Source of the DNA: a virus
Reading direction: 5' to 3' (one strand)
Virus record (IMG/VR): IMGVR_UViG_3300025671_000633
Coordinates: 1 to 21,631 of that record
Length of the DNA: 21,631 bases
Shown here: positions 13,895 through 21,631 of the stretch, one piece after another
Numbering within the stretch: position 1 is the first letter of the stretch
Layout of the letters: the number at the start of each line of letters is the position of its first letter
Made by a program: the position numbers and the translations under genes
The notes under the pieces: model-generated
What the model was told of the DNA's origin: nothing
Seen by the model: only the letters and a program-made list of their open reading frames with translations
Database searches by the model: none

Positions 13895-15405
13895 TATCTT
13901 TTACCTCTTGGTCTTACATCCAAGCGTATATTACCTACTTGGAAATCTTGTGTGGTACTACCTGTGACTGTCATTTGTACTTGTCTTGCAGTAAACCTAG
14001 CATCAGTATAACCATCATTTTCAAAAGTAAATGATCCAAAGTCCGTAACTGGGCCTAATGGAGTAAATCGACCTTTGAAACTGAGGGTAACACCAGGTAA
14101 AGAGTTAGCCTCTTCGTCTGGTAATATTTGATTGCATTGCACATAGTTATCACCATTGCCTATTTGTATAGGCCCTGTCTCACAAAATGGTACTTGTGAG
14201 TTTAGATTAGGTGAATTATTTAATGTGGTTGATTCATGCTCATAAACAAAGCCTAAACTGTCACCAGCAATGGGGTAAGTAAATGCACCTTGGTCAATCC
14301 AAAAGCCTCTGTCCATAGAACCAATAGACCATACATTGCTGTTGTAGTTCCAAATAACATATTTATTAGAAGTGTATTGTGAATTACCACTTGGGAATCC
14401 CCACCATATTTCATTAAAGTTAGAGTTGTGTCCGCCCCAACACGCGCCCCTACCCGGTACATTAATTTGGTCAAAAACATAATCATGCACTTCGCAAGGT
14501 AATTCTCTAACACTACCATCATAAATATAAAAAGCGTTTTCACCCATCCATGCAAGGAAATTACCTGTAGATACAACTGTTCTGGAACTGATTGATTTAC
14601 AGTTTGTTCCTGCATCGGCTATACCATAAACAAAAGGTGATCCAGCATAAAACATTCTGTTAATACCAGTATCACTAAAAATAATCACATCAGATCTATA
14701 TTTAACACCAAACAAGGCTCTACCGCCTGTAGGTATTTGCAAGTCTCCTGCTGTGTTTGTGGCTTTCGATGTCCAGTTGTTGCGATCTTCCCTATTTGAC
14801 CAAGCAACATTCCTAGGGTCATCTGACGAGCCTATAGCCACTAAATGTCTTTCATTGGTGACTAAGGTTGATAAGTTGCCTGTGGGTGCGTTGGTTACAA
14901 CTGTTGCGATGGTATCAGGTGAGCCACCTGAGGAGTCTGGTTGCCATTTATAAATCTTGCCATCTTTAGAAAAAGTAAAGATTAAATCTTCACCCCAGTT
15001 ATCAAAAGAAAAATAACCAGCCCGTAAAACTAAACCTGATTGACTTCTAGCATCACCATAGTTTTCTTCACCATAATGATATGCACCAAAGCCTAATGGA
15101 TCATCACTTGCATCATTAACAAAGCCTACTGGTGTGATGTCTGTCCAAGTGTTGTCATACAAGACATAAACTTTTTCTCTTGTACCAACCCCTAGAACAT
15201 TGTTACCAGCATTATCTTTATAACCATATAAACCTATGATAGATCCGTCTAATGCTGTGGCTCTGAGTTTTTCCCACCCGCCTATAGGTTTTAGATATCC
15301 GTTTTCAAAACGCACCAAATCACCATCGACCCAACGCCCTTTATTGGCGTAGTCTGTACCATTGGTTACGATTCCTGCAGGGGGTGTTATTGGAAATAAT
15401 GCCAT
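13894..15405 (-). CDS. Large tail protein, possibly P22 gp10-like hub component
   Basis: The 503-residue protein opens MALFPITPPAGIVTNGTDY followed by KGRWVDGDLVRFENGYLKPIGGW, a beginning common to large tail proteins of marine podoviruses and resembling the P22 gp10 (tail accessory factor / stabilization) class, whose length is similar (472 aa). Recurrent beta motifs ending in W or GxG and several NVWS/NNWT-type strands suggest a beta-propeller. It should form part of the tail hub below the portal. It is followed without gap by the small beta-rich protein and preceded by the three oxygenase genes. Confidence 0.65.
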   Translation of the reverse strand: MALFPITPPAGIVTNGTDYANKGRWVDGDLVRFENGYLKPIGGWEKLRATALDGSIIGLYGYKDNAGNNVLGVGTREKVYVLYDNTWTDITPVGFVNDASDDPLGFGAYHYGEENYGDARSQSGLVLRAGYFSFDNWGEDLIFTFSKDGKIYKWQPDSSGGSPDTIATVVTNAPTGNLSTLVTNERHLVAIGSSDDPRNVAWSNREDRNNWTSKATNTAGDLQIPTGGRALFGVKYRSDVIIFSDTGINRMFYAGSPFVYGIADAGTNCKSISSRTVVSTGNFLAWMGENAFYIYDGSVRELPCEVHDYVFDQINVPGRGACWGGHNSNFNEIWWGFPSGNSQYTSNKYVIWNYNSNVWSIGSMDRGFWIDQGAFTYPIAGDSLGFVYEHESTTLNNSPNLNSQVPFCETGPIQIGNGDNYVQCNQILPDEEANSLPGVTLSFKGRFTPLGPVTDFGSFTFENDGYTDARFTARQVQMTVTGSTTQDFQVGNIRLDVRPRGKR

Positions 15406-15423
15406 TTAGACATTATATATAAT

Positions 15424-16041
15424 TTATGTTTTAAAGTAAGCAGGTAATCCAATCATCGGTCTACCATCATACTTGTTGCTTTCAGCATCTTTACCACTAG
15501 CATCATTGTAGTGTAAAAACACTTGTCCACAATCTTTACCTTTAAATGGCTCACGCCAATGCTCTAATTCACAACCACGATACATCAGCATATCGCCTGG
15601 TTTTAAGTTTACTTCTACGCCTTTTTTGCCTTCTTCACCTGATGGTTCTAAAAATATAGGCCAATCATCACCACCTAAGTTCATGGTGGTAGATATCTCG
15701 CAAGAGTATCTATCTTTATGTCTTTTTAACTCATCACCTTTTTTATAGATTCTTGCATACGAATAAGTTTCAGTTAGTTTTACACCTGATTCTTTTTCCA
15801 TAATAGGTTTAACTTTTTGCAATAAAGTTTCCATAACGATATCTGAGTAATGTGAATAAGTTTCAGGTATTTGTTGATCGTTCCAAACTCCAAAGTATTC
15901 AGTAAACTGTGAAATATATTTTTCATCAAACAAATGTCTTGCTACTGCTCTTTTATTTAAAAAGTATTGATAACAAAAATCTGCTAACTCTGTTGATATA
16001 GCGTTTTTAATTACTTGGTATTTATTTTTCTTAAAGCTCAT
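15424..16041 (-). CDS. 2-oxoglutarate/Fe(II)-dependent oxygenase (third of three)
   Basis: The 205-residue product has the double-stranded beta-helix oxygenase pattern: iron-binding H108 and D110 (LKRHKDRYS) and a distal histidine at 161 (LEHWREPF). The usual arginine ten residues later is not seen; K168 or K170 may bind 2-oxoglutarate. Enzymes of this class hydroxylate proteins, nucleic acids or small molecules. I take the ATG at 16041, which overlaps the upstream stop (ATGA), rather than the longer frame starting at GTG. Substrate unknown; similar genes are common in cyanophages. Confidence 0.8.
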   Translation of the reverse strand: MSFKKNKYQVIKNAISTELADFCYQYFLNKRAVARHLFDEKYISQFTEYFGVWNDQQIPETYSHYSDIVMETLLQKVKPIMEKESGVKLTETYSYARIYKKGDELKRHKDRYSCEISTTMNLGGDDWPIFLEPSGEEGKKGVEVNLKPGDMLMYRGCELEHWREPFKGKDCGQVFLHYNDASGKDAESNKYDGRPMIGLPAYFKT

Positions 16042-16664
16042 TTGAATGGATATCCTAAATTCCAACACACTAAGGAGTGTCGTATTCCTTTGGTTACTGG
16101 TTTGACTCTATGCCAAACAAAAGATGGAAAGATAATCACGCTACCTTTCTTTCTAATTTCTTCACATATTCTTGGCTGTGAGCCTTCGTCTGTGTTTCTA
16201 AAATCAAACTCTAAATCTCCGCCTTCATATTCATCAGGATCGGTTAAAGATACAGTCATGCTAAGTTTTCTTAACTTGCCATGTACATTTTGATTTTCAG
16301 GATTGTTATAAGGTTCTTCGTAAGAGTCGCAATGCCAATCGTAAAACTGACCTTTCTTGTATTCGGTAAATTGACAAGCCTCGCTAAAATCCCATTCGAA
16401 ATTCCACCCAGCGTTATAATTTGCTTGATGGATGTAAGGTTGTATTTCGTTGTATATCCATCTATCTGACATCCATACAATATCAGACTTGCGTTTCTTT
16501 TGAATGTTTTTAAGTTCTAACTTGGTTAGTTTTTTGTTGTCTCTACCAGCGTTACCTGTAAGAGCCATTTCTTTATTTTGCTCTTGACCATAACGAACAA
16601 TCTCATCACATATTCTTTCAGGTATGACTGATTGAAAGTACCAGTAATAATATTTTAGATTCAT
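16038..16664 (-). CDS. 2-oxoglutarate/Fe(II)-dependent oxygenase (PKHD-type, second of three)
   Basis: The 208-residue enzyme has the full motif set: H111 and D113 (YDWHCDSYEE), distal H185 (VWHRVKP) and 2-oxoglutarate-binding R195 (GIRHSLVCW) exactly ten residues on. A strand EYEGGDLEFDF (145-155) fits the PKHD / PiuC-like hydroxylase family. Full length and intact residues suggest activity. Stops and starts overlap on both sides (ATGA), so it is translated together with its two relatives. The substrate is unknown. Confidence 0.88.
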   Translation of the reverse strand: MNLKYYYWYFQSVIPERICDEIVRYGQEQNKEMALTGNAGRDNKKLTKLELKNIQKKRKSDIVWMSDRWIYNEIQPYIHQANYNAGWNFEWDFSEACQFTEYKKGQFYDWHCDSYEEPYNNPENQNVHGKLRKLSMTVSLTDPDEYEGGDLEFDFRNTDEGSQPRICEEIRKKGSVIIFPSFVWHRVKPVTKGIRHSLVCWNLGYPFK

Positions 16665-17221
16665 ATATAGTTTGCTACTAAAACAATTCTATTTTCATCT
16701 ATTTTAGGCGTTCCTTGAAAATGATTATACTCGCCATTAAAAATTATAATTTTATCTTCTTCTGCTGAAATTGTATGTTGTTTGTTATTTATTTCAATAT
16801 AAGTTTTTCCGCTTGTGGTTGTAAAATAAAGAATTAAAACATTATGTGCAAAAGGTAAGTCTGTATGAGAGATGCTTTTCTTTAATGTTTGATGCGGAGT
16901 TAAATTTATATTAAGCCTGTAAACAACATTTAGTGATATGTTATTAAAATCAAGTATTTCTTTAAAAATTTTATATGTTTGTTCAAATAAATTAGAATCT
17001 ATTTTAGGAACAGGATATCTATAAGGCGTTTCTTGATAAGGTCTATCTACAATCGTATGACTAAAATAAAATATATCTTTTGGTTGGTTTTCTCTTTCGT
17101 TTTCAGAGTAAAAATGAGTTCTATGTTTAGTAAACCAAGGTATATTTCCCTCTGCTAAAACATAATTTTTATAATCTAAATAATTTTTAGTTAAAGGATT
17201 TTTTAAATTTTGTACACTCAT
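16661..17221 (-). CDS. 2-oxoglutarate/Fe(II) oxygenase-like protein (first of three)
   Basis: The 186-residue product has H119 and D121 (SHTDLPFAHN), a strand-rich region, H167 (YNHFQGT) and R178 (ENRIVLVANY), matching the HxD...H...R order of this superfamily. Its N-terminal half resembles no family I can name. It is the first gene after a 55-base gap and has a purine-rich ribosome site (AAGAGAGAGAAG) before the ATG. AT content is noticeably higher than in its neighbours, which may point to separate acquisition. Confidence 0.75.
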   Translation of the reverse strand: MSVQNLKNPLTKNYLDYKNYVLAEGNIPWFTKHRTHFYSENERENQPKDIFYFSHTIVDRPYQETPYRYPVPKIDSNLFEQTYKIFKEILDFNNISLNVVYRLNINLTPHQTLKKSISHTDLPFAHNVLILYFTTTSGKTYIEINNKQHTISAEEDKIIIFNGEYNHFQGTPKIDENRIVLVANYI

Positions 17222-17276
17222 CTTCTCTCTCTTAAGAAATAAGTATAGTTTAGATGCGGTTTAAAAGAAAGGTTGA

Positions 17277-18263
17277 TTAACCTGCTTCCCAGTCTCCATT
17301 TTTTATTTGTCTAAACACAGATCGTAAATCCCAACAACTAGAAGCATCAAAAACATAAGCTGCTCTAATACCTATAAAACCTGAACCTCCGCTACCTGCA
17401 GCAGAACTATGGTGTCCGCCACCACCGCCACCGCCAGTGTTAGCTAAACCTGATGTTGCAACTCCGTTATACCCACCATGACCGCCACCCCCACTTTGAG
17501 GCATTGTTCTTTTTGGTCCGCCAAGAGGTGCTGCATTGGTTACACCTGCCCCTCCACCGCCACCACCGAAGTAGCCAGTGCCTGGCGTAGTGTTTGATCC
17601 GTCTGTTCCATATCCAGGGAACGCTGGAAATTGTCTACCTGCTCCACCTTGACCACCTGCTTGTGGGCTAGGGTAGAGTGCTGGATTAGGGACAGATGGC
17701 CAGTCAGGTGCGCCTGAGGCTGGACCTCCGCTATCAGGGGCTGCTCCACCGCCTCCTCCGCCACCGCCATCAGCACCTGGAAAACCTGCTGAACCTGCTC
17801 CTCCATACCCAGTAAGACCACCTGCTGGATTGAGTTGGTTGGGTGATCCTCCTGCACTACCTGTAAATCCGCCTCCGCCTCCGCCTGAACCACCTGTGGT
17901 ACCTGTTGTTGCTGAACGACCTCCACCACCTCCGTAGGTGCTAACTGTTTCGGGTGCACTTATAGGATTATTAAAAACTGAATCAGCACCTGAAGCATTT
18001 ACTGCTCCACCGCCACCAACAATAAAAGGGTAAGTTGTGTTTCTTACAATAGGATAGGTTGTACCATGTGCAACTCCCCCTGCTCCACCGCCACCGCCAT
18101 GATATGCAGCATCAGGGTTTGTTCCGCCACCACCACCACCAGCAACAACTAATAGTTCAACTTCTCTTGTTGCAGGTGCAGTAAATGATCCACTGCTTGT
18201 GTAATTTTCGCTGATAGCTTCACCATAAACTGATGTTTGTGCTGCTCCGATTAATCTAGGCAT
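17277..18263 (-). CDS. Glycine-rich adhesin-like tail protein, copy 2
   Basis: The 328-residue protein has a short N-terminal strand region, the motif VELLVVAGGGGGG near residues 32-44, then about 250 residues of glycine-rich sequence in GGGGG blocks broken by A, S, P and N. The C-terminus ends with W311-D312 and W325, a spacing shared with its neighbour. Such proteins resemble the polyglycine-sandwich adhesins of some T-even-like phages (S16 gp38), which recognise host surface receptors. It overlaps the previous gene by 8 bases and is followed by the oxygenase cluster. Proline is frequent in the glycine-rich part. Confidence 0.78.
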   Translation of the reverse strand: MPRLIGAAQTSVYGEAISENYTSSGSFTAPATREVELLVVAGGGGGGTNPDAAYHGGGGGAGGVAHGTTYPIVRNTTYPFIVGGGGAVNASGADSVFNNPISAPETVSTYGGGGGRSATTGTTGGSGGGGGGFTGSAGGSPNQLNPAGGLTGYGGAGSAGFPGADGGGGGGGGAAPDSGGPASGAPDWPSVPNPALYPSPQAGGQGGAGRQFPAFPGYGTDGSNTTPGTGYFGGGGGGAGVTNAAPLGGPKRTMPQSGGGGHGGYNGVATSGLANTGGGGGGGHHSSAAGSGGSGFIGIRAAYVFDASSCWDLRSVFRQIKNGDWEAG

Positions 18264-19212
18264 TGGTCCAATTCCCTGCTTTCACATTGTCATAAAGTGC
18301 GTTCATATCCCATACTCCTGAGGCATTGGCTACTTGAGGTTCTTTTACAATAACAATTCCTGATCCACCTGCTAGTCCTGCTACATTGCTTCCAGTGAAT
18401 CTACCTCCGCCTCCGCCTCCGCCAGTGTTAGCTGTTCCTGCTGTTCCTGATGCACCAGGCGCACCATCGCCAGTACCTCCGCCACCTGCACCACCAGCTG
18501 CTGCATTAGTTTGAGAGTTTTGAGTTCCTCCTGCTGCTCCGCCTCCGCCACCTGCGTAAAAAACAGGAGAACCTGTAATTGAACTTTCTAAACCTACGCC
18601 ACCTGCTCCATTTGCGGGATTATCTGTGTTTGTAGAGTTGCTACCTGCTGCTCCTGCTCCGCCGCCACCTGCTCCTCTAAATGAATCTCCCCCTGGTAAA
18701 ACAGCAACACCAGTACCTCCGCCACCTGCGTTACCTTGTCCTGGTGGGGAGGCTGCTCCGCCTGAAGTTGCAAATCTACCTGCACCACCTCCGCCTGATC
18801 CACCAACAAGTCCATTCTGACCATCGCCAGCACCCCCACCACCGCCACCTGTAGCGGTTTTCTCAATTCCAGAGCCTGGTGCAAAGGATGAATTACTTCC
18901 ATTTGTTCCATTATTTGCACCACCAGTAAATGGTCCGCCAGCTCCAGCACCTCCTGCACCTCCACCACCAACTGCTACTGAGTAAGGAGTGTTTCCTAAA
19001 ACTGGTGTTGTAGATGTTACTAAACCACCTGCTCCACCACCGCCACCAAAACGAGAACCACCGCCTCCGCCACCTGCAACAACTAAGTATTCAATACTTG
19101 TAGTTAGTGGTTGAGTAGCAAGTGTACCGCTAGAGTTAAAAGTAGTGATTTGTTCTGCTTGAACTTGAACTGGATTATCGACACCTACTATTCCGCCATT
19201 AGAATTAGCCAT
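18256..19212 (-). CDS. Glycine-rich adhesin-like tail protein, copy 1
   Basis: The 318-residue protein is a paralogue of the next gene: N-terminal FNSSGTLATQPLTTSIEYL, VVAGGGGGGS (residues 44-53), a long glycine-rich body, and a C-terminal motif with W301-D302 and W315. Both tryptophans are 14 residues apart in each copy. The body has loops rich in N, S, T and A that could vary to change receptor binding. Codon choice for glycine (GGT/GGA/GGC) produces long open frames on other frames and strands, which I regard as shadows. Confidence 0.78.
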   Translation of the reverse strand: MANSNGGIVGVDNPVQVQAEQITTFNSSGTLATQPLTTSIEYLVVAGGGGGGSRFGGGGGAGGLVTSTTPVLGNTPYSVAVGGGGAGGAGAGGPFTGGANNGTNGSNSSFAPGSGIEKTATGGGGGGAGDGQNGLVGGSGGGGAGRFATSGGAASPPGQGNAGGGGTGVAVLPGGDSFRGAGGGGAGAAGSNSTNTDNPANGAGGVGLESSITGSPVFYAGGGGGAAGGTQNSQTNAAAGGAGGGGTGDGAPGASGTAGTANTGGGGGGGRFTGSNVAGLAGGSGIVIVKEPQVANASGVWDMNALYDNVKAGNWTNA

Positions 19213-19214
19213 GA

Positions 19215-19670
19215 TTAGACCTCATTCCATTGCAAATTAGTAGCATCCCATTCGTAATTGGTTGTAACTATTGGATCACCGCTATAGGTTGATCCTAACC
19301 ATTTTTGATTATCTTCATCCCAATTGATTAGAACTGGTTCTGAATCTATTTCTGTAATTGTTGGATAGGTAACTGGTGCTTCCCAGTCATCATTAGAATC
19401 TAATGACCAAGATGGATAAGGTTGTGGCTTAATAAATTTATTTTTTGATGAATCAAAAGTATCGCCAATACCTGCATAATGTTTTCTAAAATTATTGTTG
19501 TATGAAGTTTGTTTCCAAGCTGTTCCATCTTCTGAATGTGGAACGATAGATGCTACAAATGTTTCTGCCTCAGAGGATAGTTCTCCTCCGTTAGCTTCTA
19601 CATCATCGTTGGATATTACTATTACTCGTAATACTTCGTTGCTTGAATTAAGTTCTGCAAAGTGAGCCAT
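19215..19670 (-). CDS. Conserved marine-phage virion-associated protein, 151 aa
   Basis: The opening MAHFAELNSSNEVLRVIVIS, the central WKQTSYNNNFRKHYAGIGDTFD and KPQPYPSWSLDS match a protein found in many T4-like cyanophages and other marine phages whose function is unknown. It is usually near tail-fibre genes, as here. The product is acidic and beta-rich with several tryptophans. The stop is two bases from the next ATG. Confidence 0.75.
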   Translation of the reverse strand: MAHFAELNSSNEVLRVIVISNDDVEANGGELSSEAETFVASIVPHSEDGTAWKQTSYNNNFRKHYAGIGDTFDSSKNKFIKPQPYPSWSLDSNDDWEAPVTYPTITEIDSEPVLINWDEDNQKWLGSTYSGDPIVTTNYEWDATNLQWNEV

Positions 19671-19681
19671 ATTTGTACTCC

Positions 19682-20047
19682 TTAAGCGTCATCTAGTTCT
19701 TCGTAACTAATGGTGTAAGTTAAATCTCCATTAGCACTTGCACCACCCTCTAATACATCTCCTTCTTCAAGATAGATGCTTGAGTTCTTATCAATAAGAA
19801 CCAAAGTAGCATCTGCTGGAACAGAGATAGTTGAAGCAAATAAAACTACTGAACCACCACTTTTGATAATTCCCATTGATACATCAGCAGCGTTAGTGCC
19901 ATCAATGTTTGCAACGACAATGCTATTAATTTTAATAACCTTATCACTTGCACAAGTTAATAGATCAGTTGTGAGAGTTGTTGTTAAAGCTCCATTTATG
20001 CTATTTGCATATATCGAAGTTACATTTACTAAATTTGGATTTGCCAT
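19682..20047 (-). CDS. Small beta-rich virion protein, 121 aa
   Basis: The 121-residue protein starts MANPNLVNVTSIYANSINGA and shows alternating strands (DKVIKINSIVVANIDG, ATLVLIDKNSSIYLEEGDVLE), typical of small head or tail decoration proteins. I have seen similar MANPN-type proteins in marine phages without assigned function. It lies between two tail-fibre-region genes with close spacing. Confidence 0.7.
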   Translation of the reverse strand: MANPNLVNVTSIYANSINGALTTTLTTDLLTCASDKVIKINSIVVANIDGTNAADVSMGIIKSGGSVVLFASTISVPADATLVLIDKNSSIYLEEGDVLEGGASANGDLTYTISYEELDDA

Positions 20048-20062
20048 AATATTGTCCTAATT

Positions 20063-20425
20063 TTATCCGAAAACCAAAGCCATTGCTATAGCTTTTCCTG
20101 TTGTTGCTTTTGTATCAAGCTGACTTTGTATGCCAGATGTTACCCCATCAGTATAATTTAACTCTGTTCCTGTTGCAGTAATTGTTACACCGCCAATAGA
20201 CAAAGTTCCAGTTGAGTTTAAAGTTCCACTAGATGATAGTGTTCCTGCAACTGTTAAAGTTTTACCAGAGCCAACATTAAGGCCCACGCTTGTTCCGTTT
20301 CCTGCATCAGCAAAAATACCATCTAAAGTATCGAGGTCGGTGTTTAATTTTCCGCCCCATGTATCGGTACTTGCTCCAACCTCAGGCTTGGTTAAATTTA
20401 AGTTAGTTGTAAATGTATCTGCCAT
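20063..20425 (-). CDS. Tail-fibre-like protein, 120 aa
   Basis: The N-terminus [19 protein letters not shown] followed by LNTDLDTLD is a common virion-anchor motif in fibre-like proteins of marine phages. A short beta-rich stalk follows ([21 protein letters not shown]), then [16 protein letters not shown] and the end [11 protein letters not shown]. It is short for a fibre and may be a fibre adaptor or a fibre whose distal part is supplied by the downstream adhesins. Spacing to neighbours is 4 and 15 bases. Confidence 0.75.
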   Translation of the reverse strand: MADTFTTNLNLTKPEVGASTDTWGGKLNTDLDTLDGIFADAGNGTSVGLNVGSGKTLTVAGTLSSSGTLNSTGTLSIGGVTITATGTELNYTDGVTSGIQSQLDTKATTGKAIAMALVFG

Positions 20426-20429
20426 ATTA

Positions 20430-20975
20430 TTATGCCGCTTGTTCTTTTGTTAATTGAGTCCAGGTAGTATCAGGATTCTGTATTACCTCCCATTTTAGAC
20501 CACCACTTGCTGAAAATCCACTTGTTTGTGAGATGGTTGATGCACCTCTATCAATCTGTGTACCAATGGCAGACATATCTGATAATGCTGCAATTGTAGA
20601 AGATGCTGCTATGGTATATCGACCCTCGGCTGTCATAGACGAGGTTTGAGCTATTGTTGCAGACCCTCTATCAATTTGAGTACCTACAGCACTCATACCA
20701 GAAGTTTGTGCTATTGTGCTTGAACCAAGATGGACTCTATGGCCCACACTGGTCATGCCACTGGTTTGTGCTATGGTTGCAGATCCACGATCAACTTGAG
20801 TACCAATTGCAGACATTCCAGATGTCTGTGCAATGGTTGCAACACCACGATCTATTTGTCTGCCTATTGCAGACATAGATGATGTTTGAGCGGATGTAGC
20901 TACGCCAAGTTGAAAAACAGGTTGTCCGTAATGAGACTTCCCGTAACCGCCATATCCATAGCCTACTGAGGCCAT
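20430..20975 (-). CDS. Tail-associated protein with seven 20-residue repeats
   Basis: The 181-residue protein has a Gly/Tyr-rich head ([17 protein letters not shown]), seven tandem 20-residue repeats (24-163) on the pattern G(S/V)[18 protein letters not shown], and a C-terminal NPDTTWTQL stretch. Similar repeats with short GxATxxxTSxMxAxG units occur in tail proteins of other marine phages. Repeats of this period with alternating small and hydrophobic residues suggest a beta-solenoid or string of small beta units, perhaps a spacer on the virion surface. No enzymatic motif is seen. Confidence 0.75.
   Translation of the reverse strand: MASVGYGYGGYGKSHYGQPVFQLGVATSAQTSSMSAIGRQIDRGVATIAQTSGMSAIGTQVDRGSATIAQTSGMTSVGHRVHLGSSTIAQTSGMSAVGTQIDRGSATIAQTSSMTAEGRYTIAASSTIAALSDMSAIGTQIDRGASTISQTSGFSASGGLKWEVIQNPDTTWTQLTKEQAA
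20487..20906 (-). repeat. Seven 60-bp in-frame repeats
   Basis: Residues 24-43, 44-63, 64-83, 84-103, 104-123, 124-143 and 144-163 of the preceding-described protein align without gaps; the fifth, sixth and seventh are more divergent. The core [11 protein letters not shown] recurs. Repeats are degenerate at DNA level, so expansion was not recent, although slippage could still change the number. Confidence 0.8.
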
Positions 20976-20979
20976 GTTA

Positions 20980-21372
20980 TTAAGCTAATGTGATGTCTAA
21001 ATCACCAGCATCAAATCTGAATACATCACCGCTTGTTACAGGTTTAGATGTATCTAAGTTTGCATAAGCAAGTAAGTTTCCACCAGTTAAGGCATCTAAA
21101 ATACCTACTGCAACTACAGTTCCGTAATCGGCTGTAGCTGTTGGATATTCAACTGCTGCTGCATTTGTCGCTGTTGTGGGGGATGTGCCTGAGACAGTAA
21201 AAGTAGAGGTTTGTCTTGCATAAGCTCCACCTGTTACTTCAGTACCACCACCAGTGTCATCAGGTGCTACTGTATACAATGCAACATAATGTGTTACAGG
21301 TGCAGTGTAGTTTGTGCCACCAAATACATGGTTAAGTACCTTGTCTTCTAAATAATCACTAAATCCAGCCAT
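20980..21372 (-). CDS. Small phage tail protein (Gp80-like)
   Basis: The 130-residue product begins MAGFSDYLEDKVLNHVFG, with a THYVALYTVAPDDTGGGTEV segment and GAYARQTSTFTVSG, a layout I recognise from a widespread family of small phage proteins annotated as tail or tail-fibre proteins (Gp80-like). It would be a structural beta-sandwich. Its ATG is 11 bases from the stop of the adaptor gene. Confidence 0.72.
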   Translation of the reverse strand: MAGFSDYLEDKVLNHVFGGTNYTAPVTHYVALYTVAPDDTGGGTEVTGGAYARQTSTFTVSGTSPTTATNAAAVEYPTATADYGTVVAVGILDALTGGNLLAYANLDTSKPVTSGDVFRFDAGDLDITLA

Positions 21373-21383
21373 TTTCTATACTC

Positions 21384-21631
21384 CTAGTTATTACCAAAAT
21401 AATAAATATCTTTTCTGCGTTTTCCGTAAGTTCTTCTTCTTTGCATTAAAGAACCTTTAGCAAACTCAGCTTTTTCTTGCTCTAATCTCATTTCTTCTAG
21501 AGCTTTCTCGAACTGTGCTGTAAATAGTGGCACTCGTTCATCTTCCATTAAATAGATAGAAGCGTGTTTTAATGATCCATAAAGGTAAGCATCTGGATAT
21601 CCTGTGGATAAAAAGTTACTCGTATTAGAAT
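21384..21631 (-). CDS. Head-tail adaptor protein, C-terminal fragment
   Basis: The frame enters from the right edge and yields 81 residues before a TAG. The text NFLSTGYPDAYLYGSLKHA followed by YLMEDERVPLF and then a helical FEKALEEMRLEQ is typical of phage adaptor proteins of the SU10-adaptor type that dock under the portal. The basic tail RRRTYGKRRKDIYYFGNN completes it. The N-terminal part and start codon lie outside the window. Confidence 0.72.
   Translation of the reverse strand, partial: SNTSNFLSTGYPDAYLYGSLKHASIYLMEDERVPLFTAQFEKALEEMRLEQEKAEFAKGSLMQRRRTYGKRRKDIYYFGNN

Noticed and set aside
15405-15424. AT-only palindrome in the gap before the large tail gene
   Set aside because: Twelve bases of T/A alternation in an AT-rich genome are expected by chance.
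15424-16068. GTG at 16068 as start of the third oxygenase
   Set aside because: The ATG at 16041 forms an ATGA overlap with the upstream gene and has AGGA at usable spacing.
15424-17221. Oxygenases as TET-like 5-methylcytosine dioxygenases
   Set aside because: Sequence is closer to prolyl/PKHD-type hydroxylases by eye, and the genes sit among virion genes; kept only as an alternative.
17242-17247. TATACT as a -10 box in the gap before the first oxygenase
   Set aside because: No convincing -35 at 16-18 bases; not listed as a promoter.
17540-18971. Long overlapping open frames in other frames and on the plus strand across the glycine-rich genes
   Set aside because: Repeated GGN codons leave few stops in every frame; products are V/Q/E- or P/A-rich low-complexity sequence without start signals or neighbours.
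1-21631. tRNA genes or an attachment-site tRNA fragment
   Set aside because: No cloverleaf or T-loop-like segment could be recognised by eye; absence is not proven without a covariance search.

Overview
The window is part of a tailed bacteriophage (or prophage) genome. Coding is dense, GC content is low, most genes overlap by 1-20 bases, and all but two genes lie on the minus strand. Read leftward from 21631, a late virion module comes first: a head-tail adaptor fragment, small tail proteins, tail-fibre-like and glycine-rich adhesin-like proteins, a large tail protein, and a run of internal virion (ejection) proteins. A DNA-modification and integration cassette follows, and then a replication and recombination module. 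The short-tailed type of gene set (an N-terminus like P22 gp10-class proteins, Q/A-rich ejection proteins, no tape measure or sheath in view) and the similarity of several proteins to those of uncultured marine phages and cyanophages suggest a marine podovirus-like phage. The host cannot be named from this sequence. A complete tyrosine recombinase suggests a temperate lifestyle. No tRNA, rRNA, CRISPR array or insertion sequence was seen.

Layout. 21631-17277: adaptor C-terminus, small tail proteins, one protein with seven 20-residue repeats, a fibre-like protein, and two glycine-rich paralogues in tandem. 17221-15424: three consecutive, divergent 2-oxoglutarate/Fe(II) oxygenases, coupled by ATGA overlaps. 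15405-9316: a large tail protein, a small virion protein, a GNAT-like protein and three ejection-type proteins, one with perfect 22-residue periodicity. 9312-6321: a small PD-(D/E)XK nuclease, a C5-cytosine methyltransferase with a greatly expanded target-recognition region, a 67-residue protein and the integrase. 6320-5841: two small plus-strand genes, the first of the DUF3310 family. 5820-5780: an intergenic region with two interlocked, oppositely directed sigma70-like promoters. 5755-999: HTH protein, DUF2800 nuclease, Sak4-like ATPase, DUF669 ssDNA-binding protein, stand-alone zinc ribbon and TOPRIM primase-helicase. 997-259: the C-terminal half of a second C5-methyltransferase and three tiny genes. 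258-1: noncoding or nearly so, with a phased array of palindromic boxes, a 14-bp AT palindrome and two hairpins, looking like an operator or replication-origin region.

How the genes fit together. The leftward promoter near 5800 probably drives the replication and recombination operon. The virion genes are probably read from a late promoter beyond the right edge. The methyltransferase may protect phage DNA from host restriction at several sites; the half-methyltransferase could be a remnant or a trans-acting specificity subunit. The oxygenases sit between the adhesin-like genes and the tail gene, so they may hydroxylate virion proteins, though this is only inference.
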